Origin: Cytobacillus horneckiae
GTDB lineage: Bacteria > Bacillota > Bacilli > Bacillales > Cytobacillaceae
Length of the DNA: 64,000 nucleotides
Assembly (NCBI RefSeq): GCF_002835735.1
Contig: NZ_PISD01000013.1
Coordinates: 171,132 to 235,131 of the forward strand
Direction of reading: 5' to 3'
Below, piece after piece: positions 24,685-33,603 of this stretch (its first letter is position 1; each line of letters begins with the position of its first letter). The notes beneath the pieces were generated by a model. That model saw only the letters and a list, made by a program, of their open reading frames with translations, made no database searches and was not told the DNA's origin. Both the position numbers and the translations under genes were made by a program.

Positions 24685-25708
24685 TAAAGGAATAGCCTAT
24701 CTCATCGCCGTTATTTTTCTTATCGTCGCGATGTTAATGGGGATATCGATAGGTACAGTATCTGTTCCTGCATTGGATATTATTAAGATTATCGGATCAG
24801 AGGTTTTCCGCCTATCTTTAAGTGGTGATGTCGATCCGATGCACATAAACATTGTTATGAATATTCGGCTGCCAAGGGTGATCTTGGCTGGCCTTGTGGG
24901 GGCATCACTTGCAATTGCAGGTGCTGCCTTTCAAGGTTTGCTGAGGAATCCACTTGCAGACCCTTATACTCTAGGTGTCTCTTCCGGCGCTTCGGTAGGC
25001 GCTGTGTTAACGCTTTTCTTCGGTATTTCCATCCCGTTTGCAGGTGCATTTACATTACCATTATTAAGTATCCTCTTTGCTTTTATTACAATCTTCATTG
25101 TGTTAATTTTCGCCAGACAGATTGACCGGTCAATGAAGGTAGAAACGATTATTTTAACAGGTATTATTTTCAGTTCTTTCTTGGGTGCATTTATTTCACT
25201 TATGATCGCATTAACAGGAGATGAATTGCGGCAAATCATTGGCTGGCTGCTCGGAAGCGTGTCAATGAGAGGCTGGGAGTATATTAAAATTATTTTCCCT
25301 TTCTTTATCATTGGTTCAATGATTCTGCTTGCAAACAGCCGTGAATTGAATGCAATGTCTTTCGGAGAAGAAAGGGCGCAGCATATAGGTGTAAATGTTC
25401 AAAAAAGGAAGATGACGGTTCTGTTTGCCGGCTCTATATTAACAGGTGCGGCAGTGGCGGTTTCGGGAACAATCGGTTTTGCCGGCCTGGTCATTCCTCA
25501 TTTGACAAGATTGCTATGGGGGCCGGATCATCGTCATTTACTGCCTCTATCGATTCTGACTGGCAGCGGCTTTCTCATTCTTGCCGATCTTGTTGCAAGG
25601 ACGATTATCTCACCGACAGAGCTGCCTATTGGGGTAATTACCGCATTAATTGGCGCGCCAGTATTTGCGATGATACTAATGAAAAGAAGAGTGGAAAGAA
25701 GAGGGTAA
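24650..25708 (+). CDS. btuC: Cobalamin ABC transporter permease BtuC
   Basis: The 352-residue FecCD-family permease has about ten transmembrane helices. Motifs include RLPRVILAGLVGASLAIAGA, QGLLRNPLADPYTLGVSSGA and the coupling-helix region FGEERAQHIGVNVQ, with a late GTIGFAGLVIPHLTRLLWGPDH. It forms the corrinoid channel. The start is uncertain: the TTG at 24650 overlaps btuF by 35 bases with GAGGAG almost touching it, but the next ATG would cut the first helix. The stop overlaps the start region of the ATPase gene. Confidence 0.88.
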   Translation: MQKQFTRKFLNNKGIAYLIAVIFLIVAMLMGISIGTVSVPALDIIKIIGSEVFRLSLSGDVDPMHINIVMNIRLPRVILAGLVGASLAIAGAAFQGLLRNPLADPYTLGVSSGASVGAVLTLFFGISIPFAGAFTLPLLSILFAFITIFIVLIFARQIDRSMKVETIILTGIIFSSFLGAFISLMIALTGDELRQIIGWLLGSVSMRGWEYIKIIFPFFIIGSMILLANSRELNAMSFGEERAQHIGVNVQKRKMTVLFAGSILTGAAVAVSGTIGFAGLVIPHLTRLLWGPDHRHLLPLSILTGSGFLILADLVARTIISPTELPIGVITALIGAPVFAMILMKRRVERRG

Positions 25709-25710
25709 TG

Positions 25711-27183
25711 ATGTATAGCATTCAACAATTAGCCGGCGGATATGCTGGGAAGCCTGTCATTCACAATATAAGTTTTGATATCGATAAGGGTCAGCTATTT
25801 GGCATTTTAGGTCCGAATGGGAGCGGGAAGACCACCTTGTTAAAAATGCTAAGCGGGATTGTCCCTGCCTCTTCTGGACAAATTCTCCTTAAGGGTAAGC
25901 CGATTAAGAGCTATGGAGCAAAGGAATTAGCAAAAATCATCGCAGTTTTATCTCAGCACTCAGAACAAAGCTTTTCTTATACAGTGAAGGAAACGGTTTC
26001 TCTTGGACGATACGCCCATCAAAAGGGATGGTTTCAGAATTGGACAGATGAGGATGAAGAAATTGTTCAGCGAGTGATGGAGCAAACAGGTGTGGCTCAT
26101 TTTGAGCATCATCACATCACTGAACTTTCAGGCGGGGAAAGACAGCGTGTCTTTCTTGCGCAAGCACTGGCTCAAGAACCCGAAATCTTGCTGCTGGATG
26201 AGCCTACAAATCATTTGGATTTATCCTACCAAAAGGAATTATTGGACTTGCTATTAGATTGGACTGAAAATCGGGGGCTGACTGTTATTTCAATCTTCCA
26301 TGATTTGAATTTGGCGGGGTTGTATTGCGATCAGCTTCTTTTGCTAAATAACGGTAAGATTGAAAAGAACGATATTCCTAATGAAGTATTGCAGGAAGAA
26401 AGAGTTCAAACGGTTTATCAAACGGATGTTAAGAAGCAGCCGCACCCAAAAGTTCCAGCTCCGCAGTTGGTTCTTTTGCCAGAGAAGGGAAAGGAAAGGC
26501 GTAAAGGCATTCCAGTAGTTGGTCCGTCTAATTTGCACTTTAATATGGAGTATATTGCTTTAAAATCGGATGTGCCGCTGCGATCAATGTCATCTGGAGT
26601 GGTTGGTTCTGGAACAGGATGGTATCAATCCTTTGTAAACCGTCATGTAAATAAAAATTATAATTGCGATAATCACCGCGAGGAAATGGTCGCCTACTTA
26701 AAAAAACATGGATTCGAGCCTTCGGAGACAGTCGGAATGATGACTGCTGTCTATTTGGAAGACGTATCCTTCCGATTTTATGAAGCAGATGGTTTTTCCG
26801 GGCTGATTGTAGTGACTGCAGGTGTAGGCAATGCTGTGGATGCCTCGCTGTCACCATTGCATGCCGGCAGTATCGTCCCAGGTACAATCAATACTTGGAT
26901 ATTCATTAATGGAGATTTGACAGAGGAAGCCTATATACAATCCATTATGACAGCCACCGAAGCAAAGGCAAAGGCGATGATGGATTTAGAAATAAAAGAT
27001 CAAGTAACGGAGACAATTGCAACCGGCACGTCGACTGACAGCATTCTTATTGCAGCAACACAAAAGGGGATGCGATTAGACTTTGCCGGTACGATTACAC
27101 CTTTAGGGAAAATGATTGGCAAAGGTGTGTACGAATGTACAGTAGAAGCCATTCATAAGAGCAGGAAGAGGAAGAAAAATTGA
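25711..27183 (+). CDS. BtuD-CbiZ fusion: B12 ABC ATPase with adenosylcobinamide amidohydrolase domain
   Basis: The 490-residue fusion has an N-terminal ABC ATPase (Walker A GPNGSGKTT at residues 34-42, signature LSGGERQR, Walker B ILLLDEPTNHLD). From about residue 265 a CbiZ domain follows (SSGVVGSGTGWYQSFVNRHV, VTAGVGNAVDASLS). The first half powers corrinoid uptake. CbiZ hydrolyses adenosylcobinamide or pseudo-B12-type corrinoids to cobyric acid so they can be rebuilt with a new lower ligand. B. subtilis YvrA is a known fusion of this kind. ATG 25711 follows GAGGG by 5 bases, just after the btuC stop. Confidence 0.88.
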   Translation: MYSIQQLAGGYAGKPVIHNISFDIDKGQLFGILGPNGSGKTTLLKMLSGIVPASSGQILLKGKPIKSYGAKELAKIIAVLSQHSEQSFSYTVKETVSLGRYAHQKGWFQNWTDEDEEIVQRVMEQTGVAHFEHHHITELSGGERQRVFLAQALAQEPEILLLDEPTNHLDLSYQKELLDLLLDWTENRGLTVISIFHDLNLAGLYCDQLLLLNNGKIEKNDIPNEVLQEERVQTVYQTDVKKQPHPKVPAPQLVLLPEKGKERRKGIPVVGPSNLHFNMEYIALKSDVPLRSMSSGVVGSGTGWYQSFVNRHVNKNYNCDNHREEMVAYLKKHGFEPSETVGMMTAVYLEDVSFRFYEADGFSGLIVVTAGVGNAVDASLSPLHAGSIVPGTINTWIFINGDLTEEAYIQSIMTATEAKAKAMMDLEIKDQVTETIATGTSTDSILIAATQKGMRLDFAGTITPLGKMIGKGVYECTVEAIHKSRKRKKN

Positions 27184-28148
27184 TGATTACTTATCATTTA
27201 GCAGCAATTACGATGGCATTTATCATTGATGCAATGGTTGGCGATCCTCCGAAATGGCCGCATCCTGTGAAATGGATTGGTTCATTAATAGGAGTATTGC
27301 GCACAAAGCTAAACAATGGAGAAAACAAAATATTTAAAGGCATGCTGATGCTGCTCATCGTCCTGTTTGTAGCTGGGAGCGCTACTTTCTTAATTGTTTG
27401 GCTAGGTTATATGATTCATCCAATTGCAGGGGTTTTTGCCGAAGCTGTAATTATTTCAACCACCATCGCGCAAAAAAGCTTAAAGGAAGCAGCACTGGAA
27501 GTATATCACCCGTTAAAGAACGGTGATTTGAGCGGAGCGCGCTTAAAGTTGTCTTATATAGTAGGCAGAGATACTGATAGATTAGAAGAACCGGAAATTG
27601 TTAGAGGAACAGTGGAAACAGTCGCAGAAAATACAAGTGATGGAATTACAGCACCATTATTTTGGGCCCTTATTGGCGGGGCGCCACTTGCCATGGTTTA
27701 TCGGGCTGTAAATACATGTGATTCAATGGTTGGGTATAAAAATGAACGCTATTTTGAGTTTGGCAGAGCATCAGCTAAACTGGATGATATCTTAAACTGG
27801 ATTCCGAGCCGGGTTACTTCCCTTTGCATGATGGCGGTCAATAAACCAAAATATATGACTAAAAGAAAAGCCTGGGAAATCGTGCTGAGAGATGCGAAAA
27901 AACATCCGAGTCCAAACAGCGGCTGGGGAGAAGCGGCAGTCGGTTCACTATTAGGCATTCAGCTCGGGGGCATTAATTATTATCAAGGGGTGGTTTCCAA
28001 TCGTGCGACAATGGGCGAACCGATCACATCTCTTGAAAACAGTCATATCATACTGGCTAATAAAATAGTGACAAGAACAGTGCCGTTTTTTATTCTTTTA
28101 TTATGGATAGGAGGAATCATCATTGAAATGGCCAGTACATGGAGCTAA
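27183..28148 (+). CDS. cbiB: Adenosylcobinamide-phosphate synthase CbiB
   Basis: The 321-residue membrane protein of the CbiB/CobD family has a typical opening (AFIIDAMVGDPPKWPHPVKWIG) and later SYIVGRDTDRLEEPEIVRGTVETVAENTSDG. It joins aminopropanol phosphate to adenosylcobyric acid in the nucleotide-loop pathway. The start overlaps the previous stop as TGATG, and AGGAAGAGGAAG lies just upstream. CobD, encoded next, makes its phosphate-bearing co-substrate. Confidence 0.92.
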   Translation: MITYHLAAITMAFIIDAMVGDPPKWPHPVKWIGSLIGVLRTKLNNGENKIFKGMLMLLIVLFVAGSATFLIVWLGYMIHPIAGVFAEAVIISTTIAQKSLKEAALEVYHPLKNGDLSGARLKLSYIVGRDTDRLEEPEIVRGTVETVAENTSDGITAPLFWALIGGAPLAMVYRAVNTCDSMVGYKNERYFEFGRASAKLDDILNWIPSRVTSLCMMAVNKPKYMTKRKAWEIVLRDAKKHPSPNSGWGEAAVGSLLGIQLGGINYYQGVVSNRATMGEPITSLENSHIILANKIVTRTVPFFILLLWIGGIIIEMASTWS

Positions 28149-29196
28149 TCCGCAGTACTTATATGATGCGCTTCAAGTGGATATGCCTCAGCAAACAATT
28201 GATTATAGCGCAAATATTAATCCGTTAGGTCCTCCATCAATTATAAAAGAAAGGTGGGAAGAGCTGCTTTCCGTAATTGCTGATTATCCAGATCCGCATG
28301 CGGCCGCTCTTTCATTGAAGCTTTCAGAACAGGAAGCATTAGACCCAACACAAATACTTGTCGGCAATGGCGGTGCAGAGATTATTTCCATGATTGGAAG
28401 AATGCTGGCGGGGAAAAGAGTGATGATTGTTCAGCCTGCCTTTGCTGAGTACGAGGAAGCCTGCAAAGTAAATGGTTGTTCAGTAGAATATTTTCAATTA
28501 ATTCCTGACGGGTGGCAAATAAATGTAGATGAGTTACAAGGGAAATTAAATGATATTGATGCACTGTTTATTACAAATCCGAATAATCCAACCGGCGTAT
28601 ATTTTTCAAAGGAGACAATCAAACGATTGATTGAAATGGGTGAAAGTGCAGATTGTCTAGTCATTGTGGATGAAGCCTTTTATGATTTTGTGCCAAATTA
28701 TGAAAATATCGTTCCCTTTGTAAAAGACTACTCCAACTTGCTTATTATTAGGTCTATGACAAAAATGTTTGCGATTCCAGGAATTAGGCTTGGCTATATA
28801 ATGGCAAATCAGAAGGTTATACGAAATATAAAGAAATACCAGCCTCATTGGAGCATAAATGCCATTGCCTTAAAAGCAGGCGAATGGTGCTTAGAGGATG
28901 AAGCATTTGCTGTGAAGACACGCATGCTCGTTCAGAATGAAAGAGAAAAGCTGCTTCGTTTTTATCATAAAAATCATTTCAATATATCTCCGACACATAC
29001 AAACTTTTACTTATTACAAGATTCACTCATGACAGACCAACGGCCGCTATTCTTATTTTTATTAGAAAGAGGTTTTATTCCTAGACATACGATGAATTTC
29101 CGCGGTTTAGATGGAGATTGGCTTCGATTCGCTATAAAATCTCCTCATGAGAATTTTCTATTGATGGAGGCATTCACAAAATGGCGAGAAAACTGA
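28123..29196 (+). CDS. cobD: L-threonine-O-3-phosphate decarboxylase CobD
   Basis: The 357-residue PLP enzyme is of fold type I, close to HisC. It has NPNNPTGVYFS, VDEAFYDFV and the PLP-lysine motif RSMTKMFAIPGIRLGY. The position between cbiB and cobU identifies it as CobD, which makes (R)-1-amino-2-propanol phosphate, rather than histidinol-phosphate aminotransferase. The start is TTG 28123 with AGGAGG 8 bases upstream. It overlaps cbiB by 26 bases, indicating coupling. Confidence 0.88.
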   Translation: MKWPVHGANPQYLYDALQVDMPQQTIDYSANINPLGPPSIIKERWEELLSVIADYPDPHAAALSLKLSEQEALDPTQILVGNGGAEIISMIGRMLAGKRVMIVQPAFAEYEEACKVNGCSVEYFQLIPDGWQINVDELQGKLNDIDALFITNPNNPTGVYFSKETIKRLIEMGESADCLVIVDEAFYDFVPNYENIVPFVKDYSNLLIIRSMTKMFAIPGIRLGYIMANQKVIRNIKKYQPHWSINAIALKAGEWCLEDEAFAVKTRMLVQNEREKLLRFYHKNHFNISPTHTNFYLLQDSLMTDQRPLFLFLLERGFIPRHTMNFRGLDGDWLRFAIKSPHENFLLMEAFTKWREN

Positions 29197-29756
29197 TTTT
29201 TGTCACAGGCGGTGTACGAAGTGGGAAAAGCAGCTTTGCTGAAGAATTGGCCATGCACACTGCCAGCATTACAGGAGGACCGCTTCATTATATCGCAGCT
29301 GGGCAGGCAAGCGACGACGAAATGCTGTTTAGAATTAAACGGCATCAAAAGGATCGTGATGAGAGCGGATTCAATTGGACGACCTGGGAGAAGCCAACAG
29401 CGCTGCATGAGCTCTCAGAAAGCTTTAAACAGAATGATATTATTTTGCTGGATTGCTTAACAACGCTTCTAAATAACGAGTTTTTTCATAGTGAAAGCTT
29501 CAATAACAGAGAATTTCAGCATGAGCTTATCTATTCAATAAAAGAAGGAATCATTCAAATATTAAATGCTTGCGATACACTCATTATTGTCAGCAATGAG
29601 GTATTAAATGATTTCCTTGGCGAAAAAAGCGAGCTTGTGCTCACATACGGAAAATTACTGGGGCATCTACATCAGTTTATTACTCAGCTTGCTGAAGAGG
29701 CTTATCTTGTTGAAGCAGGCGTTCCAGTCAAAATGAAGGGAGAGCAAACCGCATGA
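29181..29756 (+). CDS. cobU: Adenosylcobinamide kinase/guanylyltransferase CobU with altered C-terminal motif
   Basis: The 191-residue protein is CobU-like. The P-loop GGVRSGKSSFAEEL, the guanylylation region DDEMLFRIKRHQKDR (with the His that carries GMP in CobU) and LLDCLTTLL are intact. After VSNEV, however, the family's GIVP...R.F.D..G..NQ block is replaced by LNDFLGEKSELVLTYGKLLG. The second CobU-like gene at 32558 keeps that block but has a broken P-loop. CobU phosphorylates adenosylcobinamide and activates it with GTP. The start lies within cobD behind GGAGG. Confidence 0.85.
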   Translation: MARKLIFVTGGVRSGKSSFAEELAMHTASITGGPLHYIAAGQASDDEMLFRIKRHQKDRDESGFNWTTWEKPTALHELSESFKQNDIILLDCLTTLLNNEFFHSESFNNREFQHELIYSIKEGIIQILNACDTLIIVSNEVLNDFLGEKSELVLTYGKLLGHLHQFITQLAEEAYLVEAGVPVKMKGEQTA

Positions 29757-31249
29757 ACGGTGTAATGGTATTGGGCACTGCCTCAGATGTAGGAAAGAGC
29801 TTGATTGCAACCGCTATTTGCAGAGCGCTTGCAAATGAAGGCTATATGGTAGCCCCTTTTAAATCTCAAAATATGTCCAATAACTCCTATGTAACAGATG
29901 ATGGAAAGGAAATTGGCAGAGCTCAAGGCATCCAGGCGGAGGCAGCAAGAACATCAGCAAGTGTATGGATGAATCCGATTCTTTTAAAACCAATGTCAGA
30001 TGCATCCTCAGAGGTGGTTTTATTCGGGACAGCCATTGAAAGGCTATCAGGCAAAGATTATCGCGATTCCTTTTATAAGAAGGGTTTAGAAGCGATTGAA
30101 TCTTCTTTGGACTATTTACAATCTCATTTCGACCTAGTCGTCATGGAGGGCGCAGGCTCACCTGTCGAGATTAACTTAAAAGACAGAGAACTTGTTAATA
30201 TGAAGGTAGCTGAATTGGCCGATATACCGGCGATATTAGTTGCCGATATTGATCGAGGTGGTGTATTCGCCAGTATTGTCGGTACACTTGAACTGATGAA
30301 TGAGCAGGAAAGAAGTCATGTAAAAGGCATCATTATTAATAAATTCAGAGGAGATATCACTCTTTTTGAGGATGGCATCACCTGGCTTGAGGAAAGATGC
30401 GGGATTCCTGTGCTTGGCGTTCTTCCCTATATTGATTCCCATATGATCGACGGCGAAGATTCGCTTTCAATACCGCAGTCTATGAACAATGGAGAAGTGG
30501 ATATTGCGGTATTAAAGCCGCCTTATATTTCGAATTATACTGACCTTGAACCATTTTACTTTGAAGAAGATGTGTCGATAAGGTGGGTCAGCCGTCTAGC
30601 TGATATTGGAAACCCGGATGCTGTGATCCTGCCAGGGACGAAGAGCACGATTCGTGACTTGCAGTACTTTAGAGACGAAGGGTTTGATGAGTGGCTTGAG
30701 CGATATCAGACTCGCGGCTTTATCGCAGGAATATGCGGCGGCTATCAAATGCTTGGGGAAAATCTCATTGATCCGGACGGAGCAGATACTGGAATCGCAG
30801 GTACTGTAGAAAAAGGTTTTGGCATCATTCCTGCCGATACAACGTTTTTATCTAAGAAAAGAACGGTAAAGAATGAAGGAAGGCTTCAACATGCGACCGG
30901 GATTACACTTAATCAGCCGATTAGCGGCTATGAAATTCATTTAGGTGAAACGAAGCTTCATTCAACAACCCATAGCTTTCTGCAGTTAAACAATGGCGAG
31001 GATGAAGGATATTTCACAGTCGATGGCAAAGTATTTGGAACATATATTCACCATATATTTCATCATGATGAGTGGCGGAATTGGTGGCTCAATCAAATTC
31101 GCCATCAAAAAGGGCTGCCAGCGAGAGTTGCAGTATATTTAAGTGAAATAAAGGATGCAAAATATGATGAGCTGGCTGACCATTTGAAGAAAAATATAAA
31201 ATGGGAAGTATTGAAAGGCATCATGATGAATAATCAGGTGCCAAGATGA
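29753..31249 (+). CDS. cobQ: Cobyric acid synthase CobQ
   Basis: The 498-residue glutamine-dependent amidase has an N-terminal P-loop ATPase domain (MVLGTASDVGKSLIATAICRAL) and a C-terminal GATase1-type domain with the nucleophile in IAGICGGYQMLGE and the His motif in GYEIHLGET. It amidates adenosylcobyrinic a,c-diamide to adenosylcobyric acid. Its presence in a salvage operon without cbiA or ring genes suggests that it repairs partly amidated corrinoids. ATG 29753 overlaps the cobU stop (ATGA). Confidence 0.92.
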   Translation: MNGVMVLGTASDVGKSLIATAICRALANEGYMVAPFKSQNMSNNSYVTDDGKEIGRAQGIQAEAARTSASVWMNPILLKPMSDASSEVVLFGTAIERLSGKDYRDSFYKKGLEAIESSLDYLQSHFDLVVMEGAGSPVEINLKDRELVNMKVAELADIPAILVADIDRGGVFASIVGTLELMNEQERSHVKGIIINKFRGDITLFEDGITWLEERCGIPVLGVLPYIDSHMIDGEDSLSIPQSMNNGEVDIAVLKPPYISNYTDLEPFYFEEDVSIRWVSRLADIGNPDAVILPGTKSTIRDLQYFRDEGFDEWLERYQTRGFIAGICGGYQMLGENLIDPDGADTGIAGTVEKGFGIIPADTTFLSKKRTVKNEGRLQHATGITLNQPISGYEIHLGETKLHSTTHSFLQLNNGEDEGYFTVDGKVFGTYIHHIFHHDEWRNWWLNQIRHQKGLPARVAVYLSEIKDAKYDELADHLKKNIKWEVLKGIMMNNQVPR

Positions 31250-32037
31250 AATGGTTCAAGGGCTTGCTCATAAATATTCAGTTCTTTACGTCTATTCCAA
31301 TACCGATTCAGCTGCCAATGGATAAGGAGCATTTGGAAAAATCGATTAAAACCTTCCCACTTTTGGGATTATTTCAGGGATTCATTTATGCTGCTTTATT
31401 TTATTTATTTATGGAATGGCTTCCGTTTTCCGCTTTAACTGCGAGCTTTGTTGTATGGCTGGCTATGATTTTGATTACTGGCGGTATTCATCTAGATGGC
31501 TGGATGGATGCTAGCGACGCATTTTTTTCTTATCGTGACCAGTCTAAGCGCCTTGAAATTATGAAGGACCCGCGCGTGGGGGCGTTCGGCGTCATGTCTA
31601 TCATTGTTCTCCTGAGTGCAAAGTTTTTCTTTATTTACGAAATAACGCTGATGACTCAGGTTGAAACGTTTTTTTTGATTGCCTGCATTCCTTTTTTTAG
31701 CCGGATGGTGATGGGCGTGGTGCTTTTAAAAGTGAAAGCAGCGAAAAAAGATGGATTAGGTACGATGTTTAAGGAAGCTGCTAAAGGGAGAACATTGTGG
31801 ATTTATCCGCTGTATATTCTCTTGCTTCTGCTTGCTGTTGTTTTATGGCTGCCGAATGCGCTATTGGCAATGATTGTTTACAGTCTTACTGCTATTATTG
31901 TATTTATTTTTATAAAAAGAAAAACGGTCCGCTGGTTTGGCGGAATGACAGGTGATGTACTAGGTGCGAGTGTGGAAGGAGTTGAGCTCTCATTATGTAT
32001 GATACTGTGGTTGTTGCATTATATCGCCATGGCTTAA
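31246..32037 (+). CDS. cobS: Adenosylcobinamide-GDP ribazoletransferase CobS
   Basis: The 263-residue membrane protein is CobS. It begins LLINIQFFTSIPIPIQLP, has the active-site region GGIHLDGWMDASDAFFS with the DxxxD pattern, and then KDPRVGAFGVMS. Six to seven hydrophobic helices follow. It joins alpha-ribazole (or its phosphate) to adenosylcobinamide-GDP, giving adenosylcobalamin (phosphate). ATG 31246 overlaps the cobQ stop. The alpha-ribazole supply probably comes from the CblT/CblS-like pair downstream. Confidence 0.92.
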   Translation: MKWFKGLLINIQFFTSIPIPIQLPMDKEHLEKSIKTFPLLGLFQGFIYAALFYLFMEWLPFSALTASFVVWLAMILITGGIHLDGWMDASDAFFSYRDQSKRLEIMKDPRVGAFGVMSIIVLLSAKFFFIYEITLMTQVETFFLIACIPFFSRMVMGVVLLKVKAAKKDGLGTMFKEAAKGRTLWIYPLYILLLLLAVVLWLPNALLAMIVYSLTAIIVFIFIKRKTVRWFGGMTGDVLGASVEGVELSLCMILWLLHYIAMA

Positions 32038-32624
32038 CAGAAGCAAATAAAAATCGTGCTTATCTAGGGTGGTCTGATTCTCCGCTATGTGCGGAGGAAT
32101 CAATAAAGCCGGTATGTGCTCCGATTGATTTGCTATTCTCAAGTGATCTTGGTAGATGTATGACGACAAATGAGAGGCTATTTCCAAAGGTAAAGCCAAT
32201 CTTATTAAAAGAATTACGAGAAATGAACTTTGGTGCATGGGAAGGCAAGACATATCATCAACTAAAAGAAGATAATCACTATCAAAATTGGCTGAACGAA
32301 TGGCAAACAGCTAAGCCTCCCGAAGGTGAATCATTCCCGGAATTTGTAGATAGAGTGGATCGTGCATGGAATCAGATTCAGGAGCATACACTTGCAAACA
32401 GCCATAGGAGAGTTGCAATCGTTACTCATGGCGGAGTGATTCGCCATTTGCTTGATACATTTGTAAGAAGTGAAAAATCATTTTGGGATTGGGAAGTTCA
32501 ATATGCTGAAGGGATTGAGCTCGTCTTTTCACTTGAAGGCTTTAGGAGGAAGGATTCATGCATTTTATTACAGGTGGCTCATTTAACGGAAAAGCGAAGT
32601 GGGTCTGTGAACAATATGGAGTAA
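31995..32624 (+). CDS. cobC: Alpha-ribazole phosphatase CobC-like histidine phosphatase
   Basis: The 209-residue histidine phosphatase carries the catalytic RHG motif in VALYRHGLTEANKNRAYLGW and the second His in VAIVTHGGVIRHLL. Typical CobC features include FSSDLGRCMTTNERL and LREMNFGAWEGKTY. It removes phosphate from alpha-ribazole phosphate or adenosylcobalamin 5'-phosphate. It starts 43 bases inside cobS behind AGGAG. A second histidine phosphatase closes the operon, so the division of labour between them is open. Confidence 0.85.
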   Translation: MYDTVVVALYRHGLTEANKNRAYLGWSDSPLCAEESIKPVCAPIDLLFSSDLGRCMTTNERLFPKVKPILLKELREMNFGAWEGKTYHQLKEDNHYQNWLNEWQTAKPPEGESFPEFVDRVDRAWNQIQEHTLANSHRRVAIVTHGGVIRHLLDTFVRSEKSFWDWEVQYAEGIELVFSLEGFRRKDSCILLQVAHLTEKRSGSVNNME

Positions 32625-32998
32625 ATAAATTTTCGAATTTATGGATTTCTGCTTTTAAGGGAAGTCCTATGCCGAATCCGTCCGAACATCAATTTTCTGA
32701 TGGTGTAATTGTTTTCGAAGGCATAGAATATTGGGTAGAGGATTTATTAATTTATAGTGAACAAGAACAAATTTTAACAAGATGGCGAGAGTTTCTGCAA
32801 GGCTGGCAAGAATGGGAGAAGGAGCATATTGAACGAAAAGTTGTGCTCATCGGTACAGATATTACGAAGGGGATTGTACCTATAGGTTCCGATGAACGCA
32901 CGAGAAGAGATGTGACAGGCAGAGTGTTTCAAATGACTGCGAAGGCTTCATCACAGATGGACCTCATTTGGTATGGAATAAGTCAAAAAATCAAGTAA
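32558..32998 (+). CDS. Degenerate CobU-like protein with retained GIVP motif
   Basis: The 146-residue protein is a shortened CobU homologue. The P-loop is degenerate (GGSFNGKAKWVCEQY instead of GGxRSGKS) and the guanylylation RIxxH region is missing. The C-terminal family block is kept: GTDITKGIVPIGSDERTRRDVTGRVFQMTAKASSQ, then WYGISQKIK. This is the reverse of the cobU gene at 29181. It starts 67 bases inside cobC with AGGAGG 8 bases upstream. It may be a partner subunit of the first CobU, or a pseudo-enzyme; kinase activity by itself is unlikely. Confidence 0.7.
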   Translation: MHFITGGSFNGKAKWVCEQYGVNKFSNLWISAFKGSPMPNPSEHQFSDGVIVFEGIEYWVEDLLIYSEQEQILTRWREFLQGWQEWEKEHIERKVVLIGTDITKGIVPIGSDERTRRDVTGRVFQMTAKASSQMDLIWYGISQKIK

Positions 32999-33012
32999 AG
33001 GGGAGTTTCATG

Positions 33013-33603
33013 ATGAGGATTTATACAAGAACTGGTGATAAAGGGAAAACAAGTATTATTGGTGGAAGAGTAGAGAAGGATGACATTCGTGTTGAGGCAT
33101 ATGGAACAGTTGACGAAGTGAATTGTTTTGTAGGTCAAGCAGTTACCCAGCTTGATGCAGCAGTATTTGAAGATGTATTGGACGATTTAGAGAAGATTCA
33201 GCATGAGCTATTTGACTGCGGCGGAGATTTAGCTAACGTAACGAAAAAGCGGGAATTAAAACTTCAGCAGGACTCGGTAGATTATTTAGAATCTCGAATA
33301 GATCAATTCATCGATGAAGCTCCCGAATTGGAGCGCTTTATTTTGCCAGGCGGCGCGCCTGCTTCTGCATCGATTCATATTGCTCGTACGGTGACAAGAA
33401 GAGCTGAAAGACTTGTCGTTACATTGAAAAAAGCAGATCCGGAAGTGCCGGAAGTGGCGCTGCAATACTTGAACCGCTTATCAGATTATTTCTTTGCTCT
33501 TGCTCGTGTAATTAACTTCCGATTAAACCATCCTGACGTAGAATATGAGCGCAGTGCAAAAGTATTCCGCGGCGGTAAGCGCAGAAGGGATAAGGAATCA
33601 TGA
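33013..33603 (+). CDS. PduO-type corrinoid adenosyltransferase
   Basis: The 196-residue protein has the PduO/MMAB signature at its N-terminus (RIYTRTGDKGKTSIIGGRV) and the ATP/corrinoid helix motif FILPGGAPASASIHIARTVTRRAER. It transfers the adenosyl group from ATP to cob(I)alamin or cobinamide, which CobU-type enzymes require in their substrate. The start at 33013 places GGGGAG 7 bases upstream; the frame runs further back but lacks a site. B. subtilis YvqK is a known homologue. Confidence 0.92.
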   Translation: MRIYTRTGDKGKTSIIGGRVEKDDIRVEAYGTVDEVNCFVGQAVTQLDAAVFEDVLDDLEKIQHELFDCGGDLANVTKKRELKLQQDSVDYLESRIDQFIDEAPELERFILPGGAPASASIHIARTVTRRAERLVVTLKKADPEVPEVALQYLNRLSDYFFALARVINFRLNHPDVEYERSAKVFRGGKRRRDKES

